A stretch of 64,000 nt of DNA, taken from Acinetobacter puyangensis. Lineage in GTDB: Bacteria; Pseudomonadota; Gammaproteobacteria; Pseudomonadales; Moraxellaceae. The notes beneath the pieces were generated by a model that worked only from the letters and a program-made list of their open reading frames with translations, did not search any database and was not told where the DNA came from. The position numbers and the translations under genes are program-made. Positions 40,884-50,062 of this stretch are shown one piece after another. How positions within the stretch are numbered: position 1 is the stretch's first letter; each line of letters opens with the position of its first letter. Location: positions 102,173 to 166,172 of the forward strand of contig NZ_OANT01000007.1 of assembly GCF_900096995.1 (NCBI RefSeq). The letters are read 5' to 3'.

Positions 40884-41552
40884 TTACAATAGCTTTGTAA
40901 TCAATTTCTGTAATTTTTGCACATCTTCTACAATATAATCTGCACCCCAGGCCGCAAGATCATGTGCAGACTCTGGTGGTAAATAACCATAAGCAGCAAG
41001 CACGGTTGGCATATGAGCATGTTTACCGGCCAGTATATCCCTTGGATGATCACCAATATAAATGATTTGTTCTGGTGCAATATTTAGCTGTGAGGCAGCC
41101 AGTAACATCGGTTCCGGATCGGGTTTGGTGTGTTTAACATCTTCAGGGCAAACCAGCACAGCACAGCGTTGAGTGAGATCTAGGGCTTTCAGTAGCGCTT
41201 CGCTCAGCCAGCGCGGTTTGTTGGTGACAATTCCCCATGGAATCTGACGAGATTCCAGATCTTTTAGGATGTCATCCATGCCCGCAAAAAGGGCTGTATC
41301 GACAGCAATATCAGCACCGTATTGGTCAAGAAATTTTTGTCGATGATCAAGAAAAATAGGATCATCAATGGCCAGTTCCGGATACACCAGTTTGACCATG
41401 GCACGCGCACCTTCGGAAACCTGCGTCCGAATGGTCTGGGCATCGACAATATCACAGCCTTTTTCCTTACACATCAATTGAATGATACGAATAAAATCGG
41501 CTGCTGTATCAATTAATGTGCCATCAAGATCAAATAAAACCGCTTTGATCAT
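40884..41552 (-). CDS. mupP: HAD-IA phosphatase, probable N-acetylmuramic acid 6-phosphate phosphatase MupP (Gph-like)
   Basis: 222 residues. HAD motifs: [11 protein letters not shown] (7-17), the Thr-Asn of GIVTNKPRW, and [10 protein letters not shown] for motif III/IV. By sequence alone it would be called phosphoglycolate phosphatase. The position between ubiG (four-base overlap) and a yciK gene is that of pseudomonad MupP, which dephosphorylates MurNAc-6P in the peptidoglycan recycling route that bypasses de novo UDP-MurNAc synthesis and gives intrinsic fosfomycin tolerance. I infer that role; phosphoglycolate activity is the alternative. Confidence 0.82.
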   Translation of the reverse strand: MIKAVLFDLDGTLIDTAADFIRIIQLMCKEKGCDIVDAQTIRTQVSEGARAMVKLVYPELAIDDPIFLDHRQKFLDQYGADIAVDTALFAGMDDILKDLESRQIPWGIVTNKPRWLSEALLKALDLTQRCAVLVCPEDVKHTKPDPEPMLLAASQLNIAPEQIIYIGDHPRDILAGKHAHMPTVLAAYGYLPPESAHDLAAWGADYIVEDVQKLQKLITKLL

Positions 41553-42265
41553 GTGTGATTCGCCTTTACGGTATGCACCATATAATTGACATCAACATTG
41601 GGTGCTAGCCAATAATGTTTGGTCAACGGATTATAATGTAATCCTGTCATGGCTTTTAATTGTAAGCCTGATTGTCGAATAGCTGCTGCCAGTTCGGAGG
41701 GACGAATAAATTTATGATAATCATGTGTACCTTTGGGTAAAAGTCGTAACAGATACTCGGCACCGATAATGGCAAAAAGATAGGATTTCGGATTGCGGTT
41801 AATGGTGGAGAAAAATACGTCACCACCCGGTTTAACCAGATCATAACAGGCTTTAACGATGGAGGCCGGATCTGGCACGTGTTCCAGCATTTCCATACAG
41901 GTGACCACATCATATTGTCCGGCCTGTTCCTGTGCCAGTTGTTCGACTGGAATCTGACGATATTCAATGTTTTTAACATCGGCTTGGGCTGCGTGTATAC
42001 GTGCAACCGCAAGTGGAGCTTCACCCATATCAATGCCTAAAACACTTTGCGCACGATAGGCCATACTTTCTGCCAGAATCCCCCCGCCACAACCGACATC
42101 TAATACTTTTTTGCCTGCTAATCCGCCAGATTTTTCATCAATCCAGTTTAAACGTAAGGGATTGATCTGATGTAATGGACGAAACTCAGATGTTTGATCC
42201 CACCATTTGTCTGCGAGAGCTTCAAATTTTGCAATTTCCTGCGGATCGACATTGAGCGTAGTCAT
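41549..42265 (-). CDS. ubiG: Ubiquinone biosynthesis O-methyltransferase
   Basis: 238 residues. A SAM-dependent methyltransferase doing both O-methylations in ubiquinone synthesis. Motif I is [16 protein letters not shown] (about 54-69); the N-terminal [11 protein letters not shown] and the later [12 protein letters not shown] and [13 protein letters not shown] are typical UbiG blocks. The stop overlaps the mupP start as ATGA. It reads away from dsbA with about 200 bases of shared upstream DNA. Confidence 0.96.
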   Translation of the reverse strand: MTTLNVDPQEIAKFEALADKWWDQTSEFRPLHQINPLRLNWIDEKSGGLAGKKVLDVGCGGGILAESMAYRAQSVLGIDMGEAPLAVARIHAAQADVKNIEYRQIPVEQLAQEQAGQYDVVTCMEMLEHVPDPASIVKACYDLVKPGGDVFFSTINRNPKSYLFAIIGAEYLLRLLPKGTHDYHKFIRPSELAAAIRQSGLQLKAMTGLHYNPLTKHYWLAPNVDVNYMVHTVKANHT

Positions 42266-42470
42266 GGCAGCATACCTATTAAAAATTAAAAGTTATAAAT
42301 CATCAAAAACTTATCTGCTTAGTTTAGCGTTAAAATGAAAAAAAGCGAGAAAGCGACAAAAAATCTTCACACAATAAAACGCTGTGTGTATATTTACTCT
42401 ATATTTATTTGATTAAATTTGCATTATATTGCTTTATTTGAATAAACGGATAAAAAGGACACACGCTGTA

Positions 42471-43103
42471 ATGAAAAAATTAGTGCTTGGTGTTATGTCA
42501 GCTGCGGTGATGAGTATTTCAGGTATGACATTGGCAGCAGACCAATTTGTACAGGGCAAGGATTATCAAGTCATCGCAAAACCTGGAAAGGTTGATGTTC
42601 CCGGTAAAATAGAAGTTCGCGAATTCTTCTGGTACGGTTGCCCTCATTGCTTCAAATTAGAACCTTATATGCAAGCGTGGTTGCGTCAGTTACCCAAAGA
42701 TGTCAATTTTATCCGTACTCCGGCAGCGATGAATCCAGTCTGGGAACAAAATGCACGTGGTTATTATGTATCAGAGGCTCTAGGCATACGTAAAAAAGCG
42801 CATATCCCATTGTTTGATGCGATTAATAAAAATGGCCAACAAATTTTCGATCAAAAATCTTTGGCTCAGTTCTATACCAAATACGGTGCCAGCGAAGGAC
42901 AGTTTAATCAGTTATTTAATTCATTTGCCATTACTGGAAAAGTAAATCAGGCTAAAAATCTGGCGATTCAGTATCAGTTGACAGGCGTACCGGCAGTTGT
43001 GGTGAATGGCAAATATGTAGTGCAGGGTGAAGACCAGCATGTGGTTAATGTTGTAAATTATCTAATTGAAAAAGAAAGAAAAACGCTGAAGAAAGCTTCA
43101 TGA
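42471..43103 (+). CDS. dsbA: Thiol:disulfide interchange protein DsbA
   Basis: 210 residues. A signal peptide (MKKLVLGVMSAAVMSISGMTLA) precedes a thioredoxin-like domain with active site CPHC (YGCPHCFKLEPY, about residues 56-59) and the cis-proline region TGVPAVVVNGKYVV. It introduces disulfides in the periplasm; substrates here probably include the SCPU pilins, each of which carries a cysteine pair. The start at 42471 is fixed by AAAAGGA ten bases upstream and the signal peptide; an ATG 42 bases earlier is rejected. Confidence 0.95.
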   Translation: MKKLVLGVMSAAVMSISGMTLAADQFVQGKDYQVIAKPGKVDVPGKIEVREFFWYGCPHCFKLEPYMQAWLRQLPKDVNFIRTPAAMNPVWEQNARGYYVSEALGIRKKAHIPLFDAINKNGQQIFDQKSLAQFYTKYGASEGQFNQLFNSFAITGKVNQAKNLAIQYQLTGVPAVVVNGKYVVQGEDQHVVNVVNYLIEKERKTLKKAS

Positions 43104-43114
43104 TTAAATAACAT

Positions 43115-43146
43115 AAAAACCGGTCAAGTTTTTGATCGGTTTTTTA
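43115..43146. terminator. Bidirectional terminator between dsbA and the TetR gene
   Basis: AAAACCGGTCAAG...TTGATCGGTTTTTT hairpin with A/T tracts on both sides. Its right end touches the last codon of the convergent TetR gene. Confidence 0.85.
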
Positions 43147-43782
43147 ACCTTGCCAGTTGGCAATCCCTCTGAATAATAGTCTTACCTGGGTCGATACCTG
43201 TTCGATATATTGTTGTTGCATATCAATCAACTCACCACCGGAATAACGCGTATTCAGGTCAAGCCAAGTCATTGCCCAAGTAAAAGATAAATTAATTAAA
43301 ATTGATGACATCACATATAGATCATCAGCACTTTCTACATGTTTGAAACGATTGTTTTCATTTAAATCTTTGGAGAGATCATTAATCAGGATATCAATTT
43401 CCTTGGTGATTTCATGGCGAATGGTTGCAGATCCACCCCAGCGTTCGGCAATCAAAAAAATCCAGTCCTGTGGGCTTTGATCTACGGCACGAAAAAATAA
43501 TTTAATACTGGTTTGTGTTTTGGCATTTTCATGGCTGAGATAGCCCTGACGTAATTGCAGAATCACCTCATGTAAACGCTCAGAAACTTGCGCCACCAAC
43601 GATTCTGCAAGTTTTTCCATATCTTCGAAATGGCGATAAAACGCTGTAGGTACCAGTCCAACTTCCCGTGCGATTTCACGCAAACTGATGGTGCTGAATG
43701 AACGTCCAGATGTACTGAGTTTGAGTGCAGCATCCAATAAAGCTTGTCGACTTTGTTGTTTACGTTCATCACGTATGGACAT
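43144..43782 (-). CDS. TetR-family regulator, FabR/DesT-like
   Basis: 212 residues. The N-terminal helix-turn-helix (about 25-65) is ISLREIAREVGLVPTAFYRHFEDMEKL, characteristic of the FabR/DesT branch that senses the unsaturated to saturated acyl-CoA or acyl-ACP balance. The C-terminal part is the ligand domain. It is divergent from a ferredoxin reductase and a fatty acid desaturase, the same layout as desT-desCB of Pseudomonas aeruginosa, and three GTGAACA/TGTTCAC half-site clusters lie in the 180 bases between. It should repress the desaturase operon. Confidence 0.88.
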   Translation of the reverse strand: MSIRDERKQQSRQALLDAALKLSTSGRSFSTISLREIAREVGLVPTAFYRHFEDMEKLAESLVAQVSERLHEVILQLRQGYLSHENAKTQTSIKLFFRAVDQSPQDWIFLIAERWGGSATIRHEITKEIDILINDLSKDLNENNRFKHVESADDLYVMSSILINLSFTWAMTWLDLNTRYSGGELIDMQQQYIEQVSTQVRLLFRGIANWQG

Positions 43783-43854
43783 GGCAATACCTAAAAAAGA
43801 AGAAAAGTAAGTCTAACAAAATTTTTGATCAGCATGACAAAAAAATTGCAGATT

Positions 43855-43927
43855 GAGTGAACACTTGTTGACTCAGAAATAAAACTCAAATATAGTGTAC
43901 ATATGTTCACTAAAAGAACGATTGTTC
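43855..43927. promoter_or_regulatory. Operator cluster for the TetR regulator
   Basis: Three palindromes: GAGTGAACACTTGTTGACTC (43855-43874, two mismatched pairs), AGTGTACATATGTTCACT (43894-43911, one mismatched pair) and GAACGATTGTTC (43916-43927, one mismatched pair). They share the GTGAACA/TGTTCAC half-site resembling known FabR/DesT sites, and lie before the ferredoxin reductase gene. Confidence 0.75.
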
Positions 43928-43962
43928 ACTCAAACAAAAATCAGCATTAACAGAGGAACGTT

Positions 43963-44991
43963 ATGAATGCAACGACATACCAATCCCACTATCAACCTCA
44001 GTGGGTAAAAGCCGATTTCATAGATTTCATATTGGAAAAAGTAAATCCTTTATGGAGTATAAATAAAGTCAAAGCAGAAGTTGTTGAATATAAGCAACTT
44101 AGCGAAGATATGTATCAAGTGCATTTACAACCGAACAGTAAATTTAACAAGATTTGGCAGGCAGGGCAATCGGTTCTGGTCACAATACAAATTGCTGGTG
44201 TATTTCATCAACGCAGTTATTCCATTGTCGAGATTACCGATCAAGGTCAAGTGGTGCTGGGAATCAAGAGACAAGGTCAGGTGTCAAAATTTTTGACTCA
44301 GCCCCACCAAAATTTAATTGTTGAACTCTCTCAGGTACAGGGCGATTTTGTTTTACATCAAGGTACAGCACCTGCATTATTCATCGCATCAGGTAGTGGT
44401 ATTACTGCGATTTATGCCATGCTCAAGCAAGCGTTAAAGCAAAATTTACAGCAAGTTTATGTACTCTATTTTAACCGCCATCCTATTTATCATGCGGAAA
44501 TTGAAAAACTTGCTGCACAATATCCACAACTTCAATATCTGTTAATTGATACCACTACACAGAAGCAACACTTTGATGAAAACCTAATCAATGCGTTTTG
44601 TCCAGATTGGCAACAGTATAATGCTTATGTGTGCGGTGCAAGTCCCTTAATGCAAGCAGCAAAACAACTGTATGCCGATCATCAAAAGCAAAATTTATTA
44701 CATACCGAATATTTTCAGCCCACAGTAGATGAAAATGCAACGGAGCAACCGATTACGTTTCGTCGCTCACAAAGGGATTTTATTGCGACACAAACCTTAT
44801 TGATCAGTGCCGAACAGGCTGGCTTAAAACCCTCACATGGTTGTCGTATGGGGATTTGTAATACCTGTACCTGTACCAAAGTCAGTGGTGTAACGAAAAA
44901 TATTCTAACAGGTGAAATTGAATCGGAAGACAATCGTCCGATTAAATTATGTATCAGTCAGGCAATCAGCCCTGTCGTGATTGATCTTTAA
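43963..44991 (+). CDS. Ferredoxin reductase-like flavoprotein (DesC-like), electron donor for the desaturase
   Basis: 342 residues. The order is an FAD-binding barrel (about 40-140, with RSYSIVE), an NAD(P)-binding domain (IASGSGITAIYAML) and a C-terminal plant-type [2Fe-2S] domain with C-x4-C-x2-C (GCRMGICNTC) and a final Cys in IKLCIS. It should carry electrons from NAD(P)H to the di-iron desaturase encoded 31 bases downstream. AGAGGAACG before the ATG is the ribosome-binding site. The pair is under the operators just upstream. Confidence 0.93.
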   Translation: MNATTYQSHYQPQWVKADFIDFILEKVNPLWSINKVKAEVVEYKQLSEDMYQVHLQPNSKFNKIWQAGQSVLVTIQIAGVFHQRSYSIVEITDQGQVVLGIKRQGQVSKFLTQPHQNLIVELSQVQGDFVLHQGTAPALFIASGSGITAIYAMLKQALKQNLQQVYVLYFNRHPIYHAEIEKLAAQYPQLQYLLIDTTTQKQHFDENLINAFCPDWQQYNAYVCGASPLMQAAKQLYADHQKQNLLHTEYFQPTVDENATEQPITFRRSQRDFIATQTLLISAEQAGLKPSHGCRMGICNTCTCTKVSGVTKNILTGEIESEDNRPIKLCISQAISPVVIDL

Positions 44992-45022
44992 GTCGTCATA
45001 AAAATAAATAGAGGAAATGACC

Positions 45023-46171
45023 ATGAATACAGCCGTAAAATTCCCGTTAAATAGCAAATCGAAGTATTTAACGCCCGCACAGATTGAAGAATTTGGTGCA
45101 AAAATTGAAGCCATTCGTCTGGAGGTCATGAATGATCTAGGCGAAAAAGATGCCAGATATATTTATAAAGTCCGTGATTTTGTCCGTTATACTGAAATTG
45201 CATCACGTGGTATGTTGATGTTTGCTGGCTGGATTCCTCCTGTTTGGTTGGTCGCTACAGGGATGTTAGGTGTATCCAAGATCGTTGAAAATATGGAATT
45301 GGCACATAATGTGATGCATGGGCAATATGATTGGCTCAATGATGACAGCTTACGTGGTAATGATTATGACTGGGATAATGTCTGTACAGGTGAAGACTGG
45401 CGTTACACGCATAATTATCTCCATCATACCTATACCAATATTATTGGACAGGATCATGATGTGGGTTATGGCATTTTACGGGTTAGTGCAGAGCAGCCTT
45501 GGGAATTACGCTTTTTATTTAATCTTCCTTTAGCAGCCCAATTGATGTTATTTTTTGAATGGTATGTGGGTATCCAGAGTTTACATTTGGAAGATGCAGT
45601 CATATATAAAACTAAATCGTGGAAACAAGTGTGGATAGATTCGCAAAAAGCACGTAAAAAAATTACCCGTCAGTTGGCAAAAGATTATGTATTTTTCCCA
45701 GCGATTTCAACGATTAATTTTATTCCCGTGTTTGCAGGCAATTTTACAGCCAATATTATTCGTAATTTATGGTCATCAGCAGTGATCTTTAATGGACACT
45801 TTACCGAAGATGCGGAAAATTTTCAGCCAGACAATACTGCGACAGAAACACGAGCGCAGTTTTATTTACGTCAGATTCGTGGTTCCAGTAATTTTACAGG
45901 TGGCAAGACACTGCACTTTTTAAGTGGTAATTTAAGTCATCAGATTGAGCATCATTTATTCCCTGATATGCCTGCCAATCGTTATCAGGACATTGCACCC
46001 AAAGTCAGAGCGATTTGTGAAGAATATGGCATAAATTATAACAGTGCCAGTTTTACTAAACAGTTTGCGACGGTATGGATGGGTTTGGCGAAATTATCTT
46101 TACCACAACGCCATGATCGTGAACGTATTGCTGCGAAGCTCAAACATAAAATGACAGGATTTTTTGCTTAA
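45023..46171 (+). CDS. Membrane fatty acid (acyl-CoA) desaturase, DesB-like
   Basis: 382 residues. Three histidine boxes of membrane di-iron desaturases are present: HNVMH (about 94-98), HNYLHH (about 130-135) and HQIEHH (about 313-318). Two hydrophobic regions lie around 70-95 and 160-190 with another near 235-260. It puts a cis double bond into acyl chains, probably of exogenous acyl-CoA, to keep membranes fluid. ATG at 45023 is preferred to that at 45017, since GAGGA is then seven bases away and not one. Second gene of the operon. Confidence 0.94.
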   Translation: MNTAVKFPLNSKSKYLTPAQIEEFGAKIEAIRLEVMNDLGEKDARYIYKVRDFVRYTEIASRGMLMFAGWIPPVWLVATGMLGVSKIVENMELAHNVMHGQYDWLNDDSLRGNDYDWDNVCTGEDWRYTHNYLHHTYTNIIGQDHDVGYGILRVSAEQPWELRFLFNLPLAAQLMLFFEWYVGIQSLHLEDAVIYKTKSWKQVWIDSQKARKKITRQLAKDYVFFPAISTINFIPVFAGNFTANIIRNLWSSAVIFNGHFTEDAENFQPDNTATETRAQFYLRQIRGSSNFTGGKTLHFLSGNLSHQIEHHLFPDMPANRYQDIAPKVRAICEEYGINYNSASFTKQFATVWMGLAKLSLPQRHDRERIAAKLKHKMTGFFA

Positions 46172-46215
46172 TTTATTTTTAGCAGAATCATAATTCTTTC
46201 TTTTTCTCTTGCGCA

Positions 46216-46244
46216 GGGTTAGTCAAACGACTAGCCCTTTTTTT
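46216..46244 (+). terminator. Terminator of the desaturase operon
   Basis: GGGTTAGTC-AAAC-GACTAGCCC hairpin (one G-T pair) followed by seven T. Confidence 0.9.
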
Positions 46245-46292
46245 GTTCTGGTTTTACACTAGAGCAAATTCTGTATTGTTTTAAATTGAGAT

Positions 46293-46865
46293 ATGTCAAA
46301 AAATATATTGTTTATTCATGGTTTTGCTTCGATCGGTCAGGGTGTGAAATCATTGCAATTAAAAGCAATCTTTGATGATCACATTTTTACACCAGACCTT
46401 TCTCATCAACCTTTACAGGATGTACAGATGTTAAGTCAATTGGTAGAGCAGCAACAGATTAAAACAGTCATTGGTAGTTCTTTAGGTGGCTTTTATGCAT
46501 TACTTTTAGCCTTGAAATATCCGGTTAACCTGATTCTGATCAATCCTGCATTACAGTCACCTATGACCTTACAGAAATATATTGGCACAGTACAACGCTC
46601 GGATGGTCAAACATTTGAATGGGGTGAACGTCAGATTGATGAATTAACGCAGTTATTAAAACAAATTCAACCAGAAAATCTACAAAAGCTGGACAAATCC
46701 AGCGTGTTGATGCTTTTGGCTACCCATGATGAAGTGCTAGATTATCGTATTGCAGCGCAGTTATTACAGGGCACCAATATCCTGTTGGATGAGAGAGAAG
46801 ATCATCGTTTTGCCAATTTACAGCCTTATGCAGACTTGATTCGGACGTGGCATCAAGCGCTATAA
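46293..46865 (+). CDS. YqiA/YcfP-family alpha/beta hydrolase
   Basis: 190 residues. Small alpha/beta hydrolase with an N-terminal [10 protein letters not shown] strand-loop, nucleophile elbow GSSLGGFYA (Ser near 61-63), an Asp in ATHDEVLDY and the last His in [10 protein letters not shown]. Family members are short-chain esterases; the natural substrate is unknown. In E. coli yqiA lies next to cpdA, while here it is near rph. It ends 71 bases before rph, which seems to have its own promoter. Confidence 0.87.
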   Translation: MSKNILFIHGFASIGQGVKSLQLKAIFDDHIFTPDLSHQPLQDVQMLSQLVEQQQIKTVIGSSLGGFYALLLALKYPVNLILINPALQSPMTLQKYIGTVQRSDGQTFEWGERQIDELTQLLKQIQPENLQKLDKSSVLMLLATHDEVLDYRIAAQLLQGTNILLDEREDHRFANLQPYADLIRTWHQAL

Positions 46866-46936
46866 ATGGTTTTTCCCATTACAGCAGCATTTGCTATACT
46901 AGCCGCCTTAGACTTATTCCCCCCAACAGGATTTTT

Positions 46937-47653
46937 ATGCGTATCGACCAAAGAGCTTTAAACCAATTACGTCCAGTCAAAATTACTCGTAACTATACAC
47001 GTTATGCAGAAGGCTCGGTGTTAGTCGAATTTGGTCATACCAAAGTATTGTGTACAGCCAGTATTGATAATAGCGTACCACGTTTTTTAAAAGGCAAGGG
47101 ACAAGGCTGGGTGACTGCTGAATACGGCATGTTGCCACGTTCAACCCATACCCGTTCTGACCGTGAAGCTGCTCGTGGCAAACAAAGTGGTCGTACACAG
47201 GAGATTCAACGTTTGATCGGTCGTAGCCTACGTGCCATGGTCGATTTAAAGAAACTGGGTGAAAATACCATTACCATTGACTGTGATGTGATTCAGGCAG
47301 ATGGTGGTACACGTACTGCATCAATCACAGGTGCGGCAGTGGCATTGATCGATGCAATGAATGTACTGCTTGAGCAAAAGAAAATTAAACATGATCCTTT
47401 AAAAGGCTTAGTTGCAGCCGTGTCTGTGGGTGTTTTCGAAGGCGAAGCTTTACTTGATCTATGCTATGAAGAAGATTCAAATTGTGAAACCGATTTAAAT
47501 GTGGTGATGACACAATCTGGCGAGTTTATTGAGATTCAAGGCACTGCCGAAGAAAAACCGTTTACGCGTGATCAAGCCAATCAAATGCTGGCATTGGCAG
47601 AAGAGGGAATTAAGCAACTGATTGTTGAGCAGCAAAAGGCTTTGGGCTGGTAA
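46937..47653 (+). CDS. rph: Ribonuclease PH
   Basis: 238 residues, exactly the usual size. A phosphorolytic 3'-5' exoribonuclease that trims tRNA 3' ends. The N-terminal [16 protein letters not shown] and the conserved blocks [46 protein letters not shown] and [20 protein letters not shown] are all present. The start is fixed at 46937; a longer frame from 46847 only adds sequence across the promoter region (TATACT at 46895-46900). Confidence 0.96.
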   Translation: MRIDQRALNQLRPVKITRNYTRYAEGSVLVEFGHTKVLCTASIDNSVPRFLKGKGQGWVTAEYGMLPRSTHTRSDREAARGKQSGRTQEIQRLIGRSLRAMVDLKKLGENTITIDCDVIQADGGTRTASITGAAVALIDAMNVLLEQKKIKHDPLKGLVAAVSVGVFEGEALLDLCYEEDSNCETDLNVVMTQSGEFIEIQGTAEEKPFTRDQANQMLALAEEGIKQLIVEQQKALGW

Positions 47654-47676
47654 TAAATACGGTTAAATGCCTGATT

Positions 47677-47705
47677 AGAGCTGCCTCAATGGGTAGCTCT
47701 TTTTA
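47677..47705 (+). terminator. rph terminator
   Basis: AGAGCTGCC...GGGTAGCTCT hairpin followed by TTTTTA, 24 bases after the stop. Confidence 0.85.
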
Positions 47706-47859
47706 TGATAGAGTTAAAACAATAAACAGGAATTGATAAGCTTATCTCTAAAAGAGAATAATTATTAATTACATAAGGCGTACAAAATTTTCCATTCCTC
47801 TATTGATTCAAATCTAAACTCTACAGGATAATCTTAAGAAGGTATTGCGAGGATTTGAT

Positions 47860-48051
47860 ATGTCCTTTATTGAAATTATTTTGCTCTCCATATATGTAAT
47901 ATTTTTTATTATTGCTTTCGTTTGCCTGATAATTTCCTTTGTTTCACAAGATATTTTATTTCTTATTGTGGCTATTCTTTGCGTGGTTTCCGCACTCTTG
48001 TTTAAATCGCATTTTTCAGAATATTTCCCTCCGCTAAAATTTAAAAAATAA
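47860..48051 (+). CDS. Small membrane protein of unknown function
   Basis: 63 residues. Not recognised. Two long hydrophobic segments (about 2-28 and 32-50) with a short SQD turn between them, then a basic tail PPLKFKK. GAGGA lies six bases before the ATG, a good ribosome-binding site, and a 14-pair terminator follows in the same direction, so it looks like a real transcription unit. It could be a small membrane regulator or a toxin-like peptide; there is no partner gene to tell. An overlapping frame on the other strand has no such signals. Confidence 0.5.
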   Translation: MSFIEIILLSIYVIFFIIAFVCLIISFVSQDILFLIVAILCVVSALLFKSHFSEYFPPLKFKK

Positions 48052-48098
48052 TGGCCTTGTTCAAGTGATGCTAGAATGGTAGTTTTATGAATGATTTT

Positions 48099-48144
48099 AA
48101 TATCCCACAATAGGTCTAAGTTATTGTGGGATATTTTTTTTATT
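48099..48144 (+). terminator. Long perfect terminator hairpin
   Basis: AATATCCCACAATA (48099-48112) pairs perfectly with TATTGTGGGATATT (48122-48135), followed by an eight-base T-run. It ends the small membrane protein transcript. Confidence 0.93.
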
Positions 48145-48155
48145 TTAGCCATTTA

Positions 48156-49016
48156 TTAAGGCCATGCGATTTCGGATTTTACCACTTTTGCGCCAAGCTC
48201 AAGGCTACTTGTATCTTTAAATTGTGGATATTGATTTTTCATGCGATCAATCAATTGTTGCGAATTTTGACTAGCGCTGACCGCTTTTTCATACTGTTTG
48301 AGGTAGCTTACAGTAAAATCTACAGCGGCAATTCCAGTTGGTGCATTCTCTTGCATATGCGCAGGAATCACCTGTTCTGGATGTAGTGCTTTAATTTCGT
48401 TTAAACTGGCAATCACTTGTTGGCGGTCTTTTGGTTGTGGGGTATCTGCGGTCCACACATGTATGCCAGAGCTAACCAAATTGCCACCGACTACGGCTTT
48501 GATGCTGGGAATCCAGAGAAAGGTATGTTCATTCTGACCTTTAATTTCGATATCCTGACCATCAAGTGTCAGATGTTTTGCAGTATAAGCTTTGGGGAGA
48601 TAGGTTGCAGTTGGCGCATTGCGTCCAAATTTGGGTGCCCAGTATTTGAGTTTTAATTCCTGTGTGGCTGCAATGTGTTTGACTGTTTGTGGTGTGGCAA
48701 TTACTTCTACTTGTGGGAAGTAGGTTTTAAGTGTTTGAAGGCCAAAATAATAATCTGGGTCGCCAAAACTGATAAAGATTGTTTTAAGATTTTTACCGCT
48801 GTCCAGAATATCGGCAACAACACGTAATGCTTCTGAACGGCTAAATTGTGCATTGACTAAAATCACATCTTTTTCACCCTCAATCAGTGTCGATGTAACA
48901 CCAAAGTTTTGTGGTTCAGCCAGATGGGTTTTTAATGATAAGGGTTGTGCCATAGCAAGGTTTGAAAGTCCTACCAGTGCAGTAATGAGTACAACTTTGG
49001 GAAATAATCGTTTCAT
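48156..49016 (-). CDS. Exported MBL-fold protein with degenerate metal site
   Basis: 286 residues with a signal peptide (MKRLFPKVVLITALVGLSNLAMA), so periplasmic. The fold is metallo-beta-lactamase-like: a strand ending DVILVNAQFS, then FISFGDPDYYFG where THxHxDHxxG is expected. At the ligand positions there is Phe84, Asp86 and Tyr89 in place of His, and Asn179 (VVGGNL) in place of the Asp; only Asp88 and His220 (IPAHM) remain. It is probably not a normal zinc hydrolase, though it could bind another metal or a ligand. It is divergent from a LysR regulator gene, which may control it. Confidence 0.82.
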   Translation of the reverse strand: MKRLFPKVVLITALVGLSNLAMAQPLSLKTHLAEPQNFGVTSTLIEGEKDVILVNAQFSRSEALRVVADILDSGKNLKTIFISFGDPDYYFGLQTLKTYFPQVEVIATPQTVKHIAATQELKLKYWAPKFGRNAPTATYLPKAYTAKHLTLDGQDIEIKGQNEHTFLWIPSIKAVVGGNLVSSGIHVWTADTPQPKDRQQVIASLNEIKALHPEQVIPAHMQENAPTGIAAVDFTVSYLKQYEKAVSASQNSQQLIDRMKNQYPQFKDTSSLELGAKVVKSEIAWP

Positions 49017-49136
49017 GACATAGTGCTCGAATAAATAAAAAAACTTTAATTTTTTTAATTTATCGTAGTTCTATACCATGATATAGCCTGAATTGTGCGA
49101 TAAACTGTTGCATAAAATGAAACAATGGCAATAGAA

Positions 49137-50009
49137 ATGGACACGATTAAAGCAATACAGGTTTTTATTGAAGTTGCAGAACGTGAAAGTTTTACGCAGG
49201 CCGCCGAACATTTGAATTTATCACGGGCAATGGTGTCCAGATACGTTGAATATCTGGAACAGCGTTTTGCCGTGCGATTATTACAGCGCAATACCCGTAA
49301 GGTGACGCTTACTCTTGCAGGAGAACAGGCTTTAATCCATTGTCGTGCCATGTTGCGCCAGCAGCAGGAGCTATATGCGCTATCAAGCGAGCATCAGTTG
49401 CAAGGCACGATTCGCCTGACCATGGGACAATTTCTATTTGATATTTATTTTAAACAGATACTGATTCAGTTTCGGCAACAATATCCCCAGATACGTATAG
49501 ACCTACTGATCACAGAAGAAATCGTTGATCTGTATGATCATCGTATTGATTTGGCTTTTCGTATTAGCCAGAAATTTGCCGAAGGTTTAATTGCTTTTCC
49601 TTTAAAGGATATTGCCTCGGTGTTATGCGCCTCACCAGAATTTTTGCAACATAATGCTGTGCATCATCCGCAACAATTGAATGATCTGCCTTGTCTGGTT
49701 CATTCAGCGATTGCACGTCAACATACTTGGCTATTGACCTCACAGCAACAACCGCAAAATTATATGCTGCAAACTGCCTATAGTAGTAATGAGGTGATGA
49801 CACTTTATCAACTTTGTCTATCAGGACAAGGAATTGCGATGTTACCTAGCGATTTAATTGCCCAAGATCTAGAACAAGGTACATTGATTCAGGTATTCGC
49901 TGAATATCATGCACCGGATTATGAGTTGTGTCTGCTCTATCCATCACGCTTGCATTTACCTAACATTATTCAGTTATTCATTGCTTTTGTTAAGCAATCT
50001 TTCCGGTAA
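49137..50009 (+). CDS. LysR-family transcriptional regulator
   Basis: 290 residues. N-terminal winged helix-turn-helix (about 1-60) with FTQAAEHLNLSRAMVSRYVEYLEQRF, then the periplasmic-binding-like effector domain (LRLTMGQFLFDIYFKQILIQF onward; AFRISQK near 140). Effector unknown. The start is taken at MDTIKAIQVF, where the family normally begins; an ATG four codons earlier (49125) has no better ribosome-binding site. It is divergent from the MBL-fold gene with about 110 bases between, the standard layout for a LysR protein and its target. Confidence 0.88.
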   Translation: MDTIKAIQVFIEVAERESFTQAAEHLNLSRAMVSRYVEYLEQRFAVRLLQRNTRKVTLTLAGEQALIHCRAMLRQQQELYALSSEHQLQGTIRLTMGQFLFDIYFKQILIQFRQQYPQIRIDLLITEEIVDLYDHRIDLAFRISQKFAEGLIAFPLKDIASVLCASPEFLQHNAVHHPQQLNDLPCLVHSAIARQHTWLLTSQQQPQNYMLQTAYSSNEVMTLYQLCLSGQGIAMLPSDLIAQDLEQGTLIQVFAEYHAPDYELCLLYPSRLHLPNIIQLFIAFVKQSFR

Positions 50010-50062
50010 GGCGACTCATCATCTTTTGTTGAGTTGTCGCTTAAGTCAAAAAATTGCATAAA

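Noticed and set aside
47814..48152. 112-codon minus-strand frame opposite the small membrane protein
   Set aside because: It runs through a perfect terminator hairpin of the other strand and has no ribosome-binding site or domain.
50010..50062. GGCGACTCA/TGAGTTGTCGC hairpin between LysR and DUF4230 genes as a terminator
   Set aside because: The stem is interrupted and neither strand has a good T-run directly after it; not strong enough to list.
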